Shown: positions 48,816 to 56,573 of the stretch, piece after piece
Layout: every line of letters begins with the position of its first letter
Position numbering within the stretch: position 1 is the stretch's first letter
Source: Staphylococcus piscifermentans
GTDB lineage: Bacteria > Bacillota > Bacilli > Staphylococcales > Staphylococcaceae
NCBI RefSeq assembly: GCF_900186985.1
Contig: NZ_LT906447.1
Span: forward strand, 1,612,001-1,676,000
Length of the DNA: 64,000 bases
Direction: 5' to 3'
Made by a program: the position numbers and the translations under genes
Notes under the pieces: generated by a model
What the model was told of the DNA's origin: nothing
What the model saw: only the letters and a program-made list of their open reading frames with translations
Database searches by the model: none

Positions 48816-50096
48816 TTAAACCCCTTCTACTGGATATACTTTTTCAACTGGATATTTTCCTTGTGCCAAAATCTCGCTCACTGGTACATCTGTCCCTTTA
48901 ACCAAAACTGCTGCAGTGTCAGCATTTCGTTCTACGACATCTAGAGACTTATGAAGTGGCAATTGAGATTTCACTTCTTCTTCAACGCGTTTTGCAGGTG
49001 CACCATTCGTTTTTAGAACAACATAATAACTATTTTTTTGTTTTAATTTAGTCGGTTCATCTGCGTCGATAATTTCTTTCGCATCTGCAGTTTTTAATTC
49101 AAAATGAGGCGGCAATGTATGCAAGTTAGATTCAAATTGCAATGCTACATTTAATAAATCACTCACAACCGCACTACCTGTTGCTAAACTGCCTGCACCT
49201 TTACCGTAAAACATTGTTTCCCCCACAGAGTCTCCGATAACATAAATCGCATTAAATTCATCTTCAACCGAAGCTAATTGGTGCGCTTCATCAATTAAAG
49301 TAGGTGCTACAGAAGCATCAATATGCCCATTTTCATATGTACCTTTACCAATTAATTTAATCTTATAACCAAGCGTTCTAGCTGCATTGATATCATCCAC
49401 TGATACCTCAGAGATACCTGTCCGTTTAACATCATCTAAATTAATCACATCGTTAAATGAGAGATACGTAACGATTACTACTTTTCTGGCAGCATCTACC
49501 CCTTCTACATCATCTGTAGGATCTGCTTCTGCAAAACCGAGTCTTTGCGCTTCTGCCAACGCCTCTTCAAAGCTTGCGCCTTCTTGAGTCATTTTCGTTA
49601 AAATAAAGTTGGATGTCCCGTTTAAAATCCCCATGAATTTACTGATATTATTCGCATTCAAACCGTTATTAATCGCATTGACGATAGGAATACCGCCTGC
49701 TACACTAGCTTCAAATTTTAGTGCTACCCCATTTTCTTGAGCCAAATCTTCCATAGTTCTTAAATGTACTGCAAGCAAATCTTTATTCGCAGTAATAACG
49801 TGTTTCCCTTGTTGCAAAGATTGCTTCAACCACTCTACTGTCGGTTCGATACCACCCATTACCTCAACCACAATATCCACATCATCATCGTTAAGGATTT
49901 CATTTACATCTTCAGTAAGATGGTATTGACTGATGTTTAATGGTCGCTTCTTCTTAGTATCACGTACAAGAATATGTTTGATTTGAATATCTTTTTGAAT
50001 TGTATCTTTAATTTGTTGGTGATTTTCTTCAATTATTTTAACTACACCTGAGCCCACTGTCCCAAGACCGAGCAAAGCGATGTTTAACTTCTTCAT
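48816..50096 (-). CDS. hom: Homoserine dehydrogenase
   Basis: It reduces aspartate semialdehyde to homoserine, the branch point to threonine and methionine. It has 426 residues. The NAD(P)-binding LLGLGTVGSGV lies at residues 9-19, the catalytic core carries GGIPIVNAINNGL and GFAEADPTDDVEG, and a C-terminal ACT domain covers the last ~80 residues and suggests threonine feedback. It is the first gene of hom-thrC-thrB and is divergent from an aspartokinase gene, so two consecutive aspartate-family steps share one intergenic region. Confidence 0.95.
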   Translation of the reverse strand: MKKLNIALLGLGTVGSGVVKIIEENHQQIKDTIQKDIQIKHILVRDTKKKRPLNISQYHLTEDVNEILNDDDVDIVVEVMGGIEPTVEWLKQSLQQGKHVITANKDLLAVHLRTMEDLAQENGVALKFEASVAGGIPIVNAINNGLNANNISKFMGILNGTSNFILTKMTQEGASFEEALAEAQRLGFAEADPTDDVEGVDAARKVVIVTYLSFNDVINLDDVKRTGISEVSVDDINAARTLGYKIKLIGKGTYENGHIDASVAPTLIDEAHQLASVEDEFNAIYVIGDSVGETMFYGKGAGSLATGSAVVSDLLNVALQFESNLHTLPPHFELKTADAKEIIDADEPTKLKQKNSYYVVLKTNGAPAKRVEEEVKSQLPLHKSLDVVERNADTAAVLVKGTDVPVSEILAQGKYPVEKVYPVEGV

Positions 50097-50164
50097 TCTT
50101 CATTCCTCCGTTTGTTCGTTGTAAAAAAACAATTGTACTATTGAAAAATACTTGAATATGGTTT

Positions 50165-50193
50165 AGTATAAGTTCATTCATCAAAATTGTAAA
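50165..50193 (-). promoter_or_regulatory. Promoter of hom-thrC-thrB
   Basis: On the minus strand TTTACA (50188-50193) and TATACT (50165-50170) are 17 bases apart. I looked for a T-box or threonine leader peptide in the ~70 bases to the start and see none. Confidence 0.7.
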
Positions 50194-50287
50194 GTTCAAA
50201 AAATTTGGAATATGTTGAAATTTTAGCATTTTTAGCAGAAAAAACAAAGCAGTAAATTATTAAGATTGATAGAAAGGTTGCGTTAAT

Positions 50288-51664
50288 ATGAAAGTAGCTA
50301 AATTCGGCGGTAGTTCCGTCGCTTCAGCAAGCCAAATTAAAAAGGTGTTAAATATCGTTAATAGCGAAGAAGAGAGAAAAATCATCGTTGTTTCTGCACC
50401 TGGTAAAAGGCATAGCGAAGATATAAAAACTACAGATTTACTTCTAAGACTCTATGAGAAAAGTGCAGCAGGTTTAGATTATCAAAATAAAAAAGAGGAA
50501 ATTATTACTCGCTACGCAGATATTGTAAACGATTTAGGTATGGATCATTCAATATTACAAGAATTCTCTGCTATTTTAGAAGAACGTATTGCTCAGCATC
50601 AAAATCATCCGCCACGTTTAAAAGATGCCCTCTTATCATGCGGAGAAGATTTCAACGCTCGTCTTATTGCGCAATACAACAATAGTCAAGGCGTTCCAAC
50701 TACATATATTTCGCCGCTTGACGCTGGTATTACAGTTACAGACACACCGCAATTTGCCCAAATATTAGAGGAATCATATGATAATATTTATAAATTACGT
50801 GATATTAAAGGTAAGATTATCGTTCCTGGTTTCTTCGGTTATTCAAAAAAAGGAAATATTGTAACATTTCCGCGTGGGGGTTCTGATATCACAGGTGCGA
50901 TTTTAGCTCGAGGCGTGCGCGCAAAATTATATGAAAACTATACTGATGTTTCAGGTATTTATCGCGTCAATCCTAACTTGATAAAGAATGCAGAGATTAT
51001 GGGTGAAGTAACTTACCGTGAAATGCGTGAACTTTCATATGCCGGCTTCAGCGTCTTCCATGACGAAGCTTTGCAGCCTGTTCAAAAAGAACGCATTCCA
51101 GTTGTGATCAAAAATACTAACAGACCACAAGATCCGGGTACTTACATTCGTTACGACAGAGAAATCAAACCCGACCATCTGATTAGCGGCTTAAGTTGTG
51201 ATAAAGGATTTACTGTAATCAATATCAGTAAATATTTAATGAATAGACAAGTCGGCTTTACTAAAAAAGTACTGCAAGTATTAGAAGATAATAATATCTC
51301 TTTCGATCATATGCCTTCTGGTATTGACGGTATCAGTATCATCATGCGTACACATCAAATTGAAGGTAAAGAAAATAAGGTATTGAATGAAATTCGGAAA
51401 CAATGCGATGTGGATGAATTAAGCATTGAGAGTGATTTAGCTATATTAATGGTAGTAGGATTAGGCATGAGCCAAATGGTCGGTACTGCAAATAAAATTA
51501 CCGAGGCATTGGCCAAAGCTAATATTAATTTAAAAATGATTAATCAAGGAGCTTCTGAAATTTCAATGATGTTCGGTATCTCTGTATGTGATGCAGATAA
51601 TGCTGTACGAGCAACTTATGAAGGCTGCTGCTGCAGTAAGGAAAAAGCTGAAACTTACGACTAA
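50288..51664 (+). CDS. Aspartokinase
   Basis: It phosphorylates aspartate, the first step of the lysine, threonine and methionine pathways. It has 458 residues. The N-terminal kinase motif KFGGSSVASA is at residues 4-13, the nucleotide-binding FPRGGSDITGAILA lies in the middle, and two ACT domains make up the C-terminal ~140 residues. It is divergent from hom, which suggests this paralogue serves the threonine/methionine branch, while a lysine-branch enzyme should exist elsewhere. The C-terminus has an unusual GCCCSKEK cysteine cluster. The GAAAGG site is ten bases from the ATG. Confidence 0.93.
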   Translation: MKVAKFGGSSVASASQIKKVLNIVNSEEERKIIVVSAPGKRHSEDIKTTDLLLRLYEKSAAGLDYQNKKEEIITRYADIVNDLGMDHSILQEFSAILEERIAQHQNHPPRLKDALLSCGEDFNARLIAQYNNSQGVPTTYISPLDAGITVTDTPQFAQILEESYDNIYKLRDIKGKIIVPGFFGYSKKGNIVTFPRGGSDITGAILARGVRAKLYENYTDVSGIYRVNPNLIKNAEIMGEVTYREMRELSYAGFSVFHDEALQPVQKERIPVVIKNTNRPQDPGTYIRYDREIKPDHLISGLSCDKGFTVINISKYLMNRQVGFTKKVLQVLEDNNISFDHMPSGIDGISIIMRTHQIEGKENKVLNEIRKQCDVDELSIESDLAILMVVGLGMSQMVGTANKITEALAKANINLKMINQGASEISMMFGISVCDADNAVRATYEGCCCSKEKAETYD

Positions 51665-51713
51665 AATAATCTGAATTTAGAGAATATTAATTAATTATAT
51701 ATTTCTGTTCTAT

Positions 51714-51766
51714 TAAACAAGAGTGTTGTAGCAATTTTACTTCGTTGCAACGCTCTTGTTTTTAAT
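51714..51766. terminator. Bidirectional terminator after aspartokinase
   Basis: AACAAGAGTGTTG pairs with CAACGCTCTTGTT, with an inner TAGCAA/TTGCAA stem and T runs at the end. Confidence 0.85.
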
Positions 51767-52349
51767 AATGAACAGACAAAGCATTGTGCAGTTTTTCTTC
51801 TCCTACCACTACTTTGAGGATAACGAATTGATAATAACTCAATGCATCAATCACTTCTTTATTACTCTCTTCTGTACCATGCTCACCTGGTTTTAATAAT
51901 TCATACATCAATACAATTTCAGGTTTGATATAATCTACGCCCCAAGGTAACGAATGAAAATAGATATGTTTCTCTGGTAAACGGATGGAATGATTAAATC
52001 TGAACATCCATTCGTCATTATTCACGTCATACACATAGATATTCATAATGTGCTGGTTATCTTTATAAATCTTCAAATGCGTTAATGCTGAAAATTTCAT
52101 ATCTCTCAATTTATCACTTGTATGACCATATGTATCAAAGTAAGCAATGCGATAACCTTCAGGAATATATTTCAACACTTTAGTTAAATTGCGTCGTTTT
52201 ACACAGATTTCCGTGCGATCCCCAATAATAAATTCATTTTTTAAAAACAACATTTTGGCAGTTTCACCGAAAAATTTTATTTCATGATTCGCATGTTTAA
52301 CTAGTCTATCAACCAGATAATTTAAATCTTCATTTTGAGATTTTATCAT
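51762..52349 (-). CDS. Uncharacterised 195-residue protein under a cre site
   Basis: I do not recognise a family with confidence. It is a soluble protein with no signal or membrane segment. Parts recall small nucleotidyltransferases of the aminoglycoside type: IKFFGETAKMLFL near the start, a central beta-rich part and SLPWGVDYIKPEIVLMYELL near residue 150. I cannot identify the metal-binding GSxxxGxxxxxSDxD motif, so it would be inactive or belongs elsewhere. A strong AAGGAGGTG site precedes the ATG. A near-perfect cre lies between the -10 and that site, which predicts repression by CcpA on good carbon sources. The DeoR-like sensor gene lies upstream on the same strand. Confidence 0.6.
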   Translation of the reverse strand: MIKSQNEDLNYLVDRLVKHANHEIKFFGETAKMLFLKNEFIIGDRTEICVKRRNLTKVLKYIPEGYRIAYFDTYGHTSDKLRDMKFSALTHLKIYKDNQHIMNIYVYDVNNDEWMFRFNHSIRLPEKHIYFHSLPWGVDYIKPEIVLMYELLKPGEHGTEESNKEVIDALSYYQFVILKVVVGEEKLHNALSVHY

Positions 52350-52364
52350 TTCTGCACCTCCTTC

Positions 52365-52378
52365 GGTAAGCGCTTACA
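52365..52378. promoter_or_regulatory. cre site (CcpA box) upstream of the 195-residue gene
   Basis: GGTAAGCGCTTACA contains the perfect 12-base palindrome GTAAGCGCTTAC. On the minus strand TGTAAGCGCTTACC matches the cre consensus at 13 of 14 positions. It lies just downstream of TATACTATAAT (-10 candidates, about 52380-52391), a repressing position. Confidence 0.8.
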
Positions 52379-52447
52379 AATTATAGTATAACGCATTTAC
52401 TAATAATTTCATATATATTTTATCCGCCTCAGCCAAACTTGTCTATA

Positions 52448-52918
52448 TTAAACGAGTTGACCAATTAATGACAATTTCTGACTATGGTCATCATTGCAAA
52501 GTGCAGGATAATTAATGAGATACGAAGCTTTAGAGCGAGTGATTAAGCATCTCTGAATTTGAGCAATATCTTCGTGAATTTGATATAAGTTAGCATCATC
52601 ATCCAAATAGTTCGCTTCACAAAAATAATAATCTATTTGCAACTGCTCGAATTTTTTGATGACTTCCGCACCTGTGATCGTATGTAATCCTGAATCGATT
52701 TTCCCAGAAGTAAACACTATATTGAAATTAGTATTTTTGCATAAATATTTCAAAATGTCTGTAGAATAAGTCACTACGGACACGTTGACCTGCTTGTCAT
52801 TTAACAGATTGATGATGAAATAAGACGCAGGATGATTATCTAAAGCTATAATTGAATCGGGTTGAATCGTATTATAAATATTATATAAATGGTTGTGGCG
52901 CTTTATATTAGAAGACAA
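52448..52918 (-). CDS. DeoR-type effector domain without DNA-binding domain
   Basis: The 156-residue protein resembles the C-terminal sugar-phosphate sensor domain of DeoR-family repressors: SIIALDNHPASYFIINLL, VNVSVVTYSTDILKYLC, FNIVFTSGKIDSGLHTITGA and IQRCLITRSKASYLI follow that domain's order. The N-terminal winged helix (about 60 residues) is missing, and no frame upstream supplies it. The start is a TTG at 52918 with AAGGAG nine bases upstream. A possible role is a ligand-binding partner or isomerase-like relic; DeoR sensor domains are related to phosphosugar isomerases. It is divergent from a SarA-family gene. The family call is by eye and not certain. Confidence 0.55.
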   Translation of the reverse strand: MSSNIKRHNHLYNIYNTIQPDSIIALDNHPASYFIINLLNDKQVNVSVVTYSTDILKYLCKNTNFNIVFTSGKIDSGLHTITGAEVIKKFEQLQIDYYFCEANYLDDDANLYQIHEDIAQIQRCLITRSKASYLINYPALCNDDHSQKLSLIGQLV

Positions 52919-53111
52919 AGTTTTTAACTCCTTTTGTAATGAAAAGTAAACCTATTAGTTTTATAAACTATGTTTAATATTAAGTTAAACCAATTTTAAA
53001 TTGTTGACACAAAAAATTAACTAATAAGTAAAAAGTAACTCTTTTAATCGTATTAAAAATTTAATATAATAAAAGATGTCAGTTCAATATAAAAATATAA
53101 GAGGTGAAAAA

Positions 53112-53483
53112 ATGCAATCCCCTATGACTCAAGCATCAGAATCTATATTCTATTATGAATTGCATCGAAAACAATTATTAAATCTAGTTAAGAAACACTA
53201 TGATTTAAAATTGAATGATTTATTATTCCTTAAACATTTACTTGCATGCAACAGCACTTGCATACCATTATACCAAGTAAAAAGAAATCTTACATTTAGT
53301 TTGATGGAAGTACATAAATCCCTAACGACGTTAACTGACCAGCAAATTATTGGGAAAAAACGCTCTAGCGAAGATGAAAGAAAAGTGTTTATTACCCTTA
53401 ACGAAAACCAAATTGAAAAAATTAAATATCTTTTAAAAGAATTTGAGGCTTTACAAAAGAATGTATTGCCAGAAATGAATTAA
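53112..53483 (+). CDS. SarA/MarR-family transcriptional regulator
   Basis: This winged-helix regulator has 123 residues, with the family hallmark KKRSSEDERKVFITLNENQ (the wing, around residues 85-103). The preceding helices include LNDLLFLKHLLAC and a recognition region with LMEVHKSLTTLTDQQ. The size and the DER-x4 motif are those of single-domain Sar proteins (SarA, SarR, SarX, Rot). It cannot be assigned to a named member. The ATG at 53112 follows AGAGGTG; an earlier in-frame ATG at 53076 has no site. It is divergent from the DeoR-like gene and may control it. Confidence 0.8.
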   Translation: MQSPMTQASESIFYYELHRKQLLNLVKKHYDLKLNDLLFLKHLLACNSTCIPLYQVKRNLTFSLMEVHKSLTTLTDQQIIGKKRSSEDERKVFITLNENQIEKIKYLLKEFEALQKNVLPEMN

Positions 53484-53549
53484 TCTATATGTTCTTGGTA
53501 TTTTCCCAAGAGATTTAACACTCAAACAAACTATTAACTGACACAATTA

Positions 53550-53592
53550 TGGCAGTTTAAGCATTCCATATATTTTGCTTAAACTGCTTTTA
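53550..53592 (+). terminator. Terminator after the SarA-family gene
   Basis: GCAGTTTAAGC (53552-53562) pairs perfectly with GCTTAAACTGC (53577-53587), followed by a T-rich stretch. Confidence 0.75.
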
Positions 53593-53714
53593 TTTCCGCA
53601 AAATATCAGCTTAATATAATCTTAAAGCCAAAATCATTGATTTTTATAAGTAAGAGTTAGATTATAAGGGTACATTATAATCTATAACTAAATTTTATTA
53701 AGGAATGATTCTTT

Positions 53715-54575
53715 ATGTTTTTAACGTTTATTTTAGTAGCCATCATTATTTTAATGATTGTTGCCTTATTTGTATCTAGAAGTATTATGCAGCATCGCCT
53801 AGATACAGAAGTTTATTCTAAGAATCAGCTTGTCAGTAAAGTGAATACCTTGCGTTCAGAAGTAGCTTCACTGCGTAATGAAATGATTAATGACCATAAT
53901 CATCAACAACATCATTACGGCATACGTAAAGCTAAGCAAGCACTTACAGATATCTTGGAAAAATTTAAAGAAGAAGGCAAGATTAAATTTTTCACTATCT
54001 TTTCAACTGGCAACTTAGCAGTTAAGCATCCCTTATTCGAACAACTCCGTACGTTCGATTATATTGTAATTACCGATAAAGGCCTATTAAATATCGATGT
54101 CAAAAACTGGAAAGAAAAAACTTTTTATCATTTCAGTGCAGATCCAGAAAATGAAATAAAAACTGAATACGAAAGTTTAGATCAAATTATCGGTCACTAC
54201 ATTGCTGATCAATATCAAAGTCAGTTTCAATCTTCACGTCGCGATGTATACACTTTCACTGAAAAGATTAAAAATAACCGCGTAGAATTTGATTTCTATG
54301 ATTATGATCCTTATCTAGCTGCTGCTGTTAATTCAAAAGAGTTGAAAGATGCTTATGAAAAAAGATTCAATCAGAAAATTACTAGTGTGGGTGTTGTTTA
54401 CTTTAATGACGGTTCTATTAATATCATAGATGGTCCTACTGAACGTGAAAAATATGTAGCTACAGCTTCTTCAAAACATTCTTTGCGTGATGCTGTAGAT
54501 GAAATGATTGCACAATCTAAGCACGATTTATCTATGCAGGATTGTGAAGCGGCCGTAAATTATCTAAATCAATAA
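53715..54575 (+). CDS. Membrane-anchored protein with NERD-like (nuclease-related) domain
   Basis: The 286-residue protein has one N-terminal helix (FLTFILVAIIILMIVALFV, residues 2-20), a short coiled-coil stretch (about 38-60) and a cytosolic domain. In that domain FDYIVITDKGLLNIDVKNWK matches the conserved core of NERD domains (Asp...Glu/Asp-x-Lys), which relate to restriction-type nucleases. The remaining domain does not show a clear full active site. AAGGAATG precedes the ATG. It is a single gene with a strong terminator. A DNA- or RNA-directed role is possible but unproven. Confidence 0.65.
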   Translation: MFLTFILVAIIILMIVALFVSRSIMQHRLDTEVYSKNQLVSKVNTLRSEVASLRNEMINDHNHQQHHYGIRKAKQALTDILEKFKEEGKIKFFTIFSTGNLAVKHPLFEQLRTFDYIVITDKGLLNIDVKNWKEKTFYHFSADPENEIKTEYESLDQIIGHYIADQYQSQFQSSRRDVYTFTEKIKNNRVEFDFYDYDPYLAAAVNSKELKDAYEKRFNQKITSVGVVYFNDGSINIIDGPTEREKYVATASSKHSLRDAVDEMIAQSKHDLSMQDCEAAVNYLNQ

Positions 54576-54596
54576 AGCCTGAATATTTTTCACACT

Positions 54597-54632
54597 AAAA
54601 GAACCGAGGAGTTGTATCTCCTCGGTTCTTAT
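54597..54632. terminator. Bidirectional terminator between the NERD-like gene and the SBP gene
   Basis: AAGAACCGAGGAG pairs perfectly with CTCCTCGGTTCTT around a 6-base loop. Confidence 0.9.
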
Positions 54633-54650
54633 TTATATTCAACTAAGTTA

Positions 54651-55502
54651 TTATTTAAATTCACTTAATTCTTTCACAATGTTTTCTGATGCAATTAGAC
54701 CTCTTGATTTAGCCCATGCTAATCTTCCTACTTTATGCACATGATCATTTTCAACAGCTTTAATTTTTTTATAAGCATCTGCATTTTCAAGCTTTTCTAA
54801 TGCGTCTTTGTCTTCTTCATCTGACATGATAATCAAACGTTCTGGATCTAATTCAGCAAGTTGATCAGGTGTCATTTGTAAATAAGGTCCATCTAAATAA
54901 GGTTTATATTTATTTGCATCTTGTTGACTTAATGGAATGTCAAATCCTAAAATTTCTAAGAATTGTCCTACATAACTTTTATCACTATGCGCAGCTACGC
55001 CGATTTTAGCTGGCACCACTGGAAGTGTAGATAATTTTTTATCAATACTGATATTTTTAGAACCTTCGTCTACTTTGTTATCGTGCTCTTCTAAACGTTT
55101 TTTACCTTCTTCTTCTTTCGACACCGCTTGGCTGACTGTTTTAAACGCTTCAAGGTTTTCTTTATAGTCGCCGCCGAAACTATTCAATAAAATAGTAGGT
55201 GTAATTTTATTTAATTCGTCGTAAATATCTTTATGACGTGTACTGTCTGCAATAATTAATTGAGGTTCTGCTTCACGCAATTTATTAAGGTCTGGGTTTT
55301 CACGTTCGCCGACTGAAATATAATCTTTTAAGTGCTTACGTACAGGTTCAATAATTTTATCTTTATTACCGTCATCTGCAATTGCGACTGGACTGATACC
55401 TAAAGCAACTAAATCATCAACAAATGAAAATTCTAATACAGCAACTCTTTCAACATTATCTGCAACTTTTGTTACGCCTGCTACATTATTTACTTCAACC
55501 AT
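54651..55502 (-). CDS. Siderophore-type substrate-binding protein without signal peptide
   Basis: The 283-residue protein has the fold pattern of iron-siderophore (class III) binding proteins: RVAVLEFSFVDDLVALGISP, GERENPDLNKLREAEPQLII, a long linker helix and RLIIMSDEE. It lacks a signal peptide and lipobox: the strong GGAGG site (spacing about ten bases) precedes an ATG that opens directly with MVEVNNVAGVTKVADNVERV. No coding extension upstream is seen. No permease or ATPase gene is adjacent. It may be a cytosolic ligand sensor or chaperone, or a gene that lost its export signal. Substrate unknown. Confidence 0.8.
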   Translation of the reverse strand: MVEVNNVAGVTKVADNVERVAVLEFSFVDDLVALGISPVAIADDGNKDKIIEPVRKHLKDYISVGERENPDLNKLREAEPQLIIADSTRHKDIYDELNKITPTILLNSFGGDYKENLEAFKTVSQAVSKEEEGKKRLEEHDNKVDEGSKNISIDKKLSTLPVVPAKIGVAAHSDKSYVGQFLEILGFDIPLSQQDANKYKPYLDGPYLQMTPDQLAELDPERLIIMSDEEDKDALEKLENADAYKKIKAVENDHVHKVGRLAWAKSRGLIASENIVKELSEFK

Positions 55503-55564
55503 AAAAATAAAACCTCCTATTTATTTCTCTCTATCATAATTTACCCACTTCTCATTCCAAAAAA

Positions 55565-55615
55565 CTTATTGTGTTTTACAAATACAATAAGCACAACGTC
55601 ATGTGACATTGTGCT
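55565..55615 (-). terminator. Two hairpins after nuc
   Basis: On the minus strand GCACAATGTCA/TGACGTTGTGC (55592-55615) is followed by CTTATTGT...ACAATAAG (55565-55591) with six T after it. Together they form the nuc terminator. The SBP promoter TTGGAA-16-TATGAT follows. Confidence 0.75.
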
Positions 55616-55629
55616 GATATATTTCTTAT

Positions 55630-56172
55630 TTAATTTGATTGGCTCCAAATATTCAAATGCTTTTCTTGCGCTTGCTTTTGTGCATCTTTAAACATATCTC
55701 TATATTTACCGTTCGGAGCGAAATATTTTTCTCGAGCTAATCCCTTTTCAACAAGTTCTTTATTATACATATGGTCTTTATCTAACCAGACATAAGCTAA
55801 ATTCCGGCCATAACGGTCTTGTTTTTCTTTATCGTATTCTAAATAAACGGTTTGATGATTCAATGTCTTTTTAGAGTAATTAGAAGCTTCTTTACCATAG
55901 GGTTGTACGGGCGTATTAGGTTTTACTGTTTCAGGAGTATCCATGCCGATCATTCTTACTTTTATTTCTTTTCCATGCTCATCTGTAGCGATAAACGTAT
56001 CACCATCTATCACACGTTTCACTTGTACTTTTTCTTTGTCTCCCATTGATGTGTGAGTAGATTGAGAACTGGAATTTTTAAAAGGTCCTGAATGATTAAA
56101 ATACTGAAACCCTAATACAATAAGTGCTATTACAGCCACAGTCAGGATTGTTGATAAGGTTTTTTGTTTCAA
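55630..56172 (-). CDS. nuc: Thermonuclease (staphylococcal nuclease, Nuc2-type)
   Basis: This calcium-dependent nuclease has 180 residues. The N-terminal helix (STILTVAVIALIVLGFQYF, residues 7-25) is an anchor or signal. The catalytic domain has VIDGDTF, KVRMIGMDTPETVKP (Arg and Glu of the active site) and QDRYGRNLAYVW (second Arg). The lack of a long propeptide and of a clear signal peptidase site suits Nuc2, which stays membrane-anchored on the surface, rather than the secreted Nuc1. The neighbourhood also matches S. aureus nuc2 by memory. The gene is monocistronic. Confidence 0.9.
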   Translation of the reverse strand: MKQKTLSTILTVAVIALIVLGFQYFNHSGPFKNSSSQSTHTSMGDKEKVQVKRVIDGDTFIATDEHGKEIKVRMIGMDTPETVKPNTPVQPYGKEASNYSKKTLNHQTVYLEYDKEKQDRYGRNLAYVWLDKDHMYNKELVEKGLAREKYFAPNGKYRDMFKDAQKQAQEKHLNIWSQSN

Positions 56173-56306
56173 AGTTGACCACCTGCTTATTCATTATATA
56201 GTGCACCGAATTATCATACCTTTTTTTGAATATTATCGTCAATTCTCTAGAGACATAAAATTTGATATGATAGAGTTAATCTTAAATAGAACGAGGAGGC
56301 GTCCAC

Positions 56307-56525
56307 ATGAATGCCATCAGAGAAAATTTAGTCACGATTGTAGCAGTTGCCGTAGCTATTATAGTTGGTTTGGTATTGCAATATATATTTAAACTTCCAT
56401 TACTAGTCACTGCAGTAATTGGTGTCTTAATGGGAATGTTAATCGGCTTTATTTTATTTGTGATTCAACAGAACCAAGCTAAACATCGTAAAAACAAAGA
56501 AGAGACTCATCATAAAAGAAAGTAA
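56307..56525 (+). CDS. Small two-helix membrane protein
   Basis: The 72-residue protein has two helices, VTIVAVAVAIIVGLVLQYIF and LLVTAVIGVLMGMLIGFILF, and a very basic cytosolic tail (KHRKNKEETHHKRK). A GAGGAGG site eight bases before the ATG supports the start. I know it only as a conserved staphylococcal protein of unknown function; a topology-based guess would be an assembly or stress protein. It is divergent from nuc and convergent with cls. Confidence 0.8.
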   Translation: MNAIRENLVTIVAVAVAIIVGLVLQYIFKLPLLVTAVIGVLMGMLIGFILFVIQQNQAKHRKNKEETHHKRK

Positions 56526-56570
56526 AAAATTCCAGCTTATCCTAATTAAGGAATAGCTGGAATTTCTTGT
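56526..56570. terminator. Bidirectional terminator between the small membrane gene and cls
   Basis: AAATTCCAGCT pairs with AGCTGGAATTT, with an inner TATCC/GGAATA stem. Confidence 0.85.
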
Positions 56571-56573
56571 TTT

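Noticed and set aside
50097..50287. T-box, threonine leader or clear CodY site between hom and the aspartokinase gene
   Set aside because: No T-box core, leader peptide or good match to AATTTTCWGAAAATT is visible; only weak AT-rich half sites exist.
55565..55591. 27-bp inverted repeat as an operator for the SBP gene
   Set aside because: On the minus strand the right arm is followed by six T and the element stands after nuc, so a terminator explains it better.
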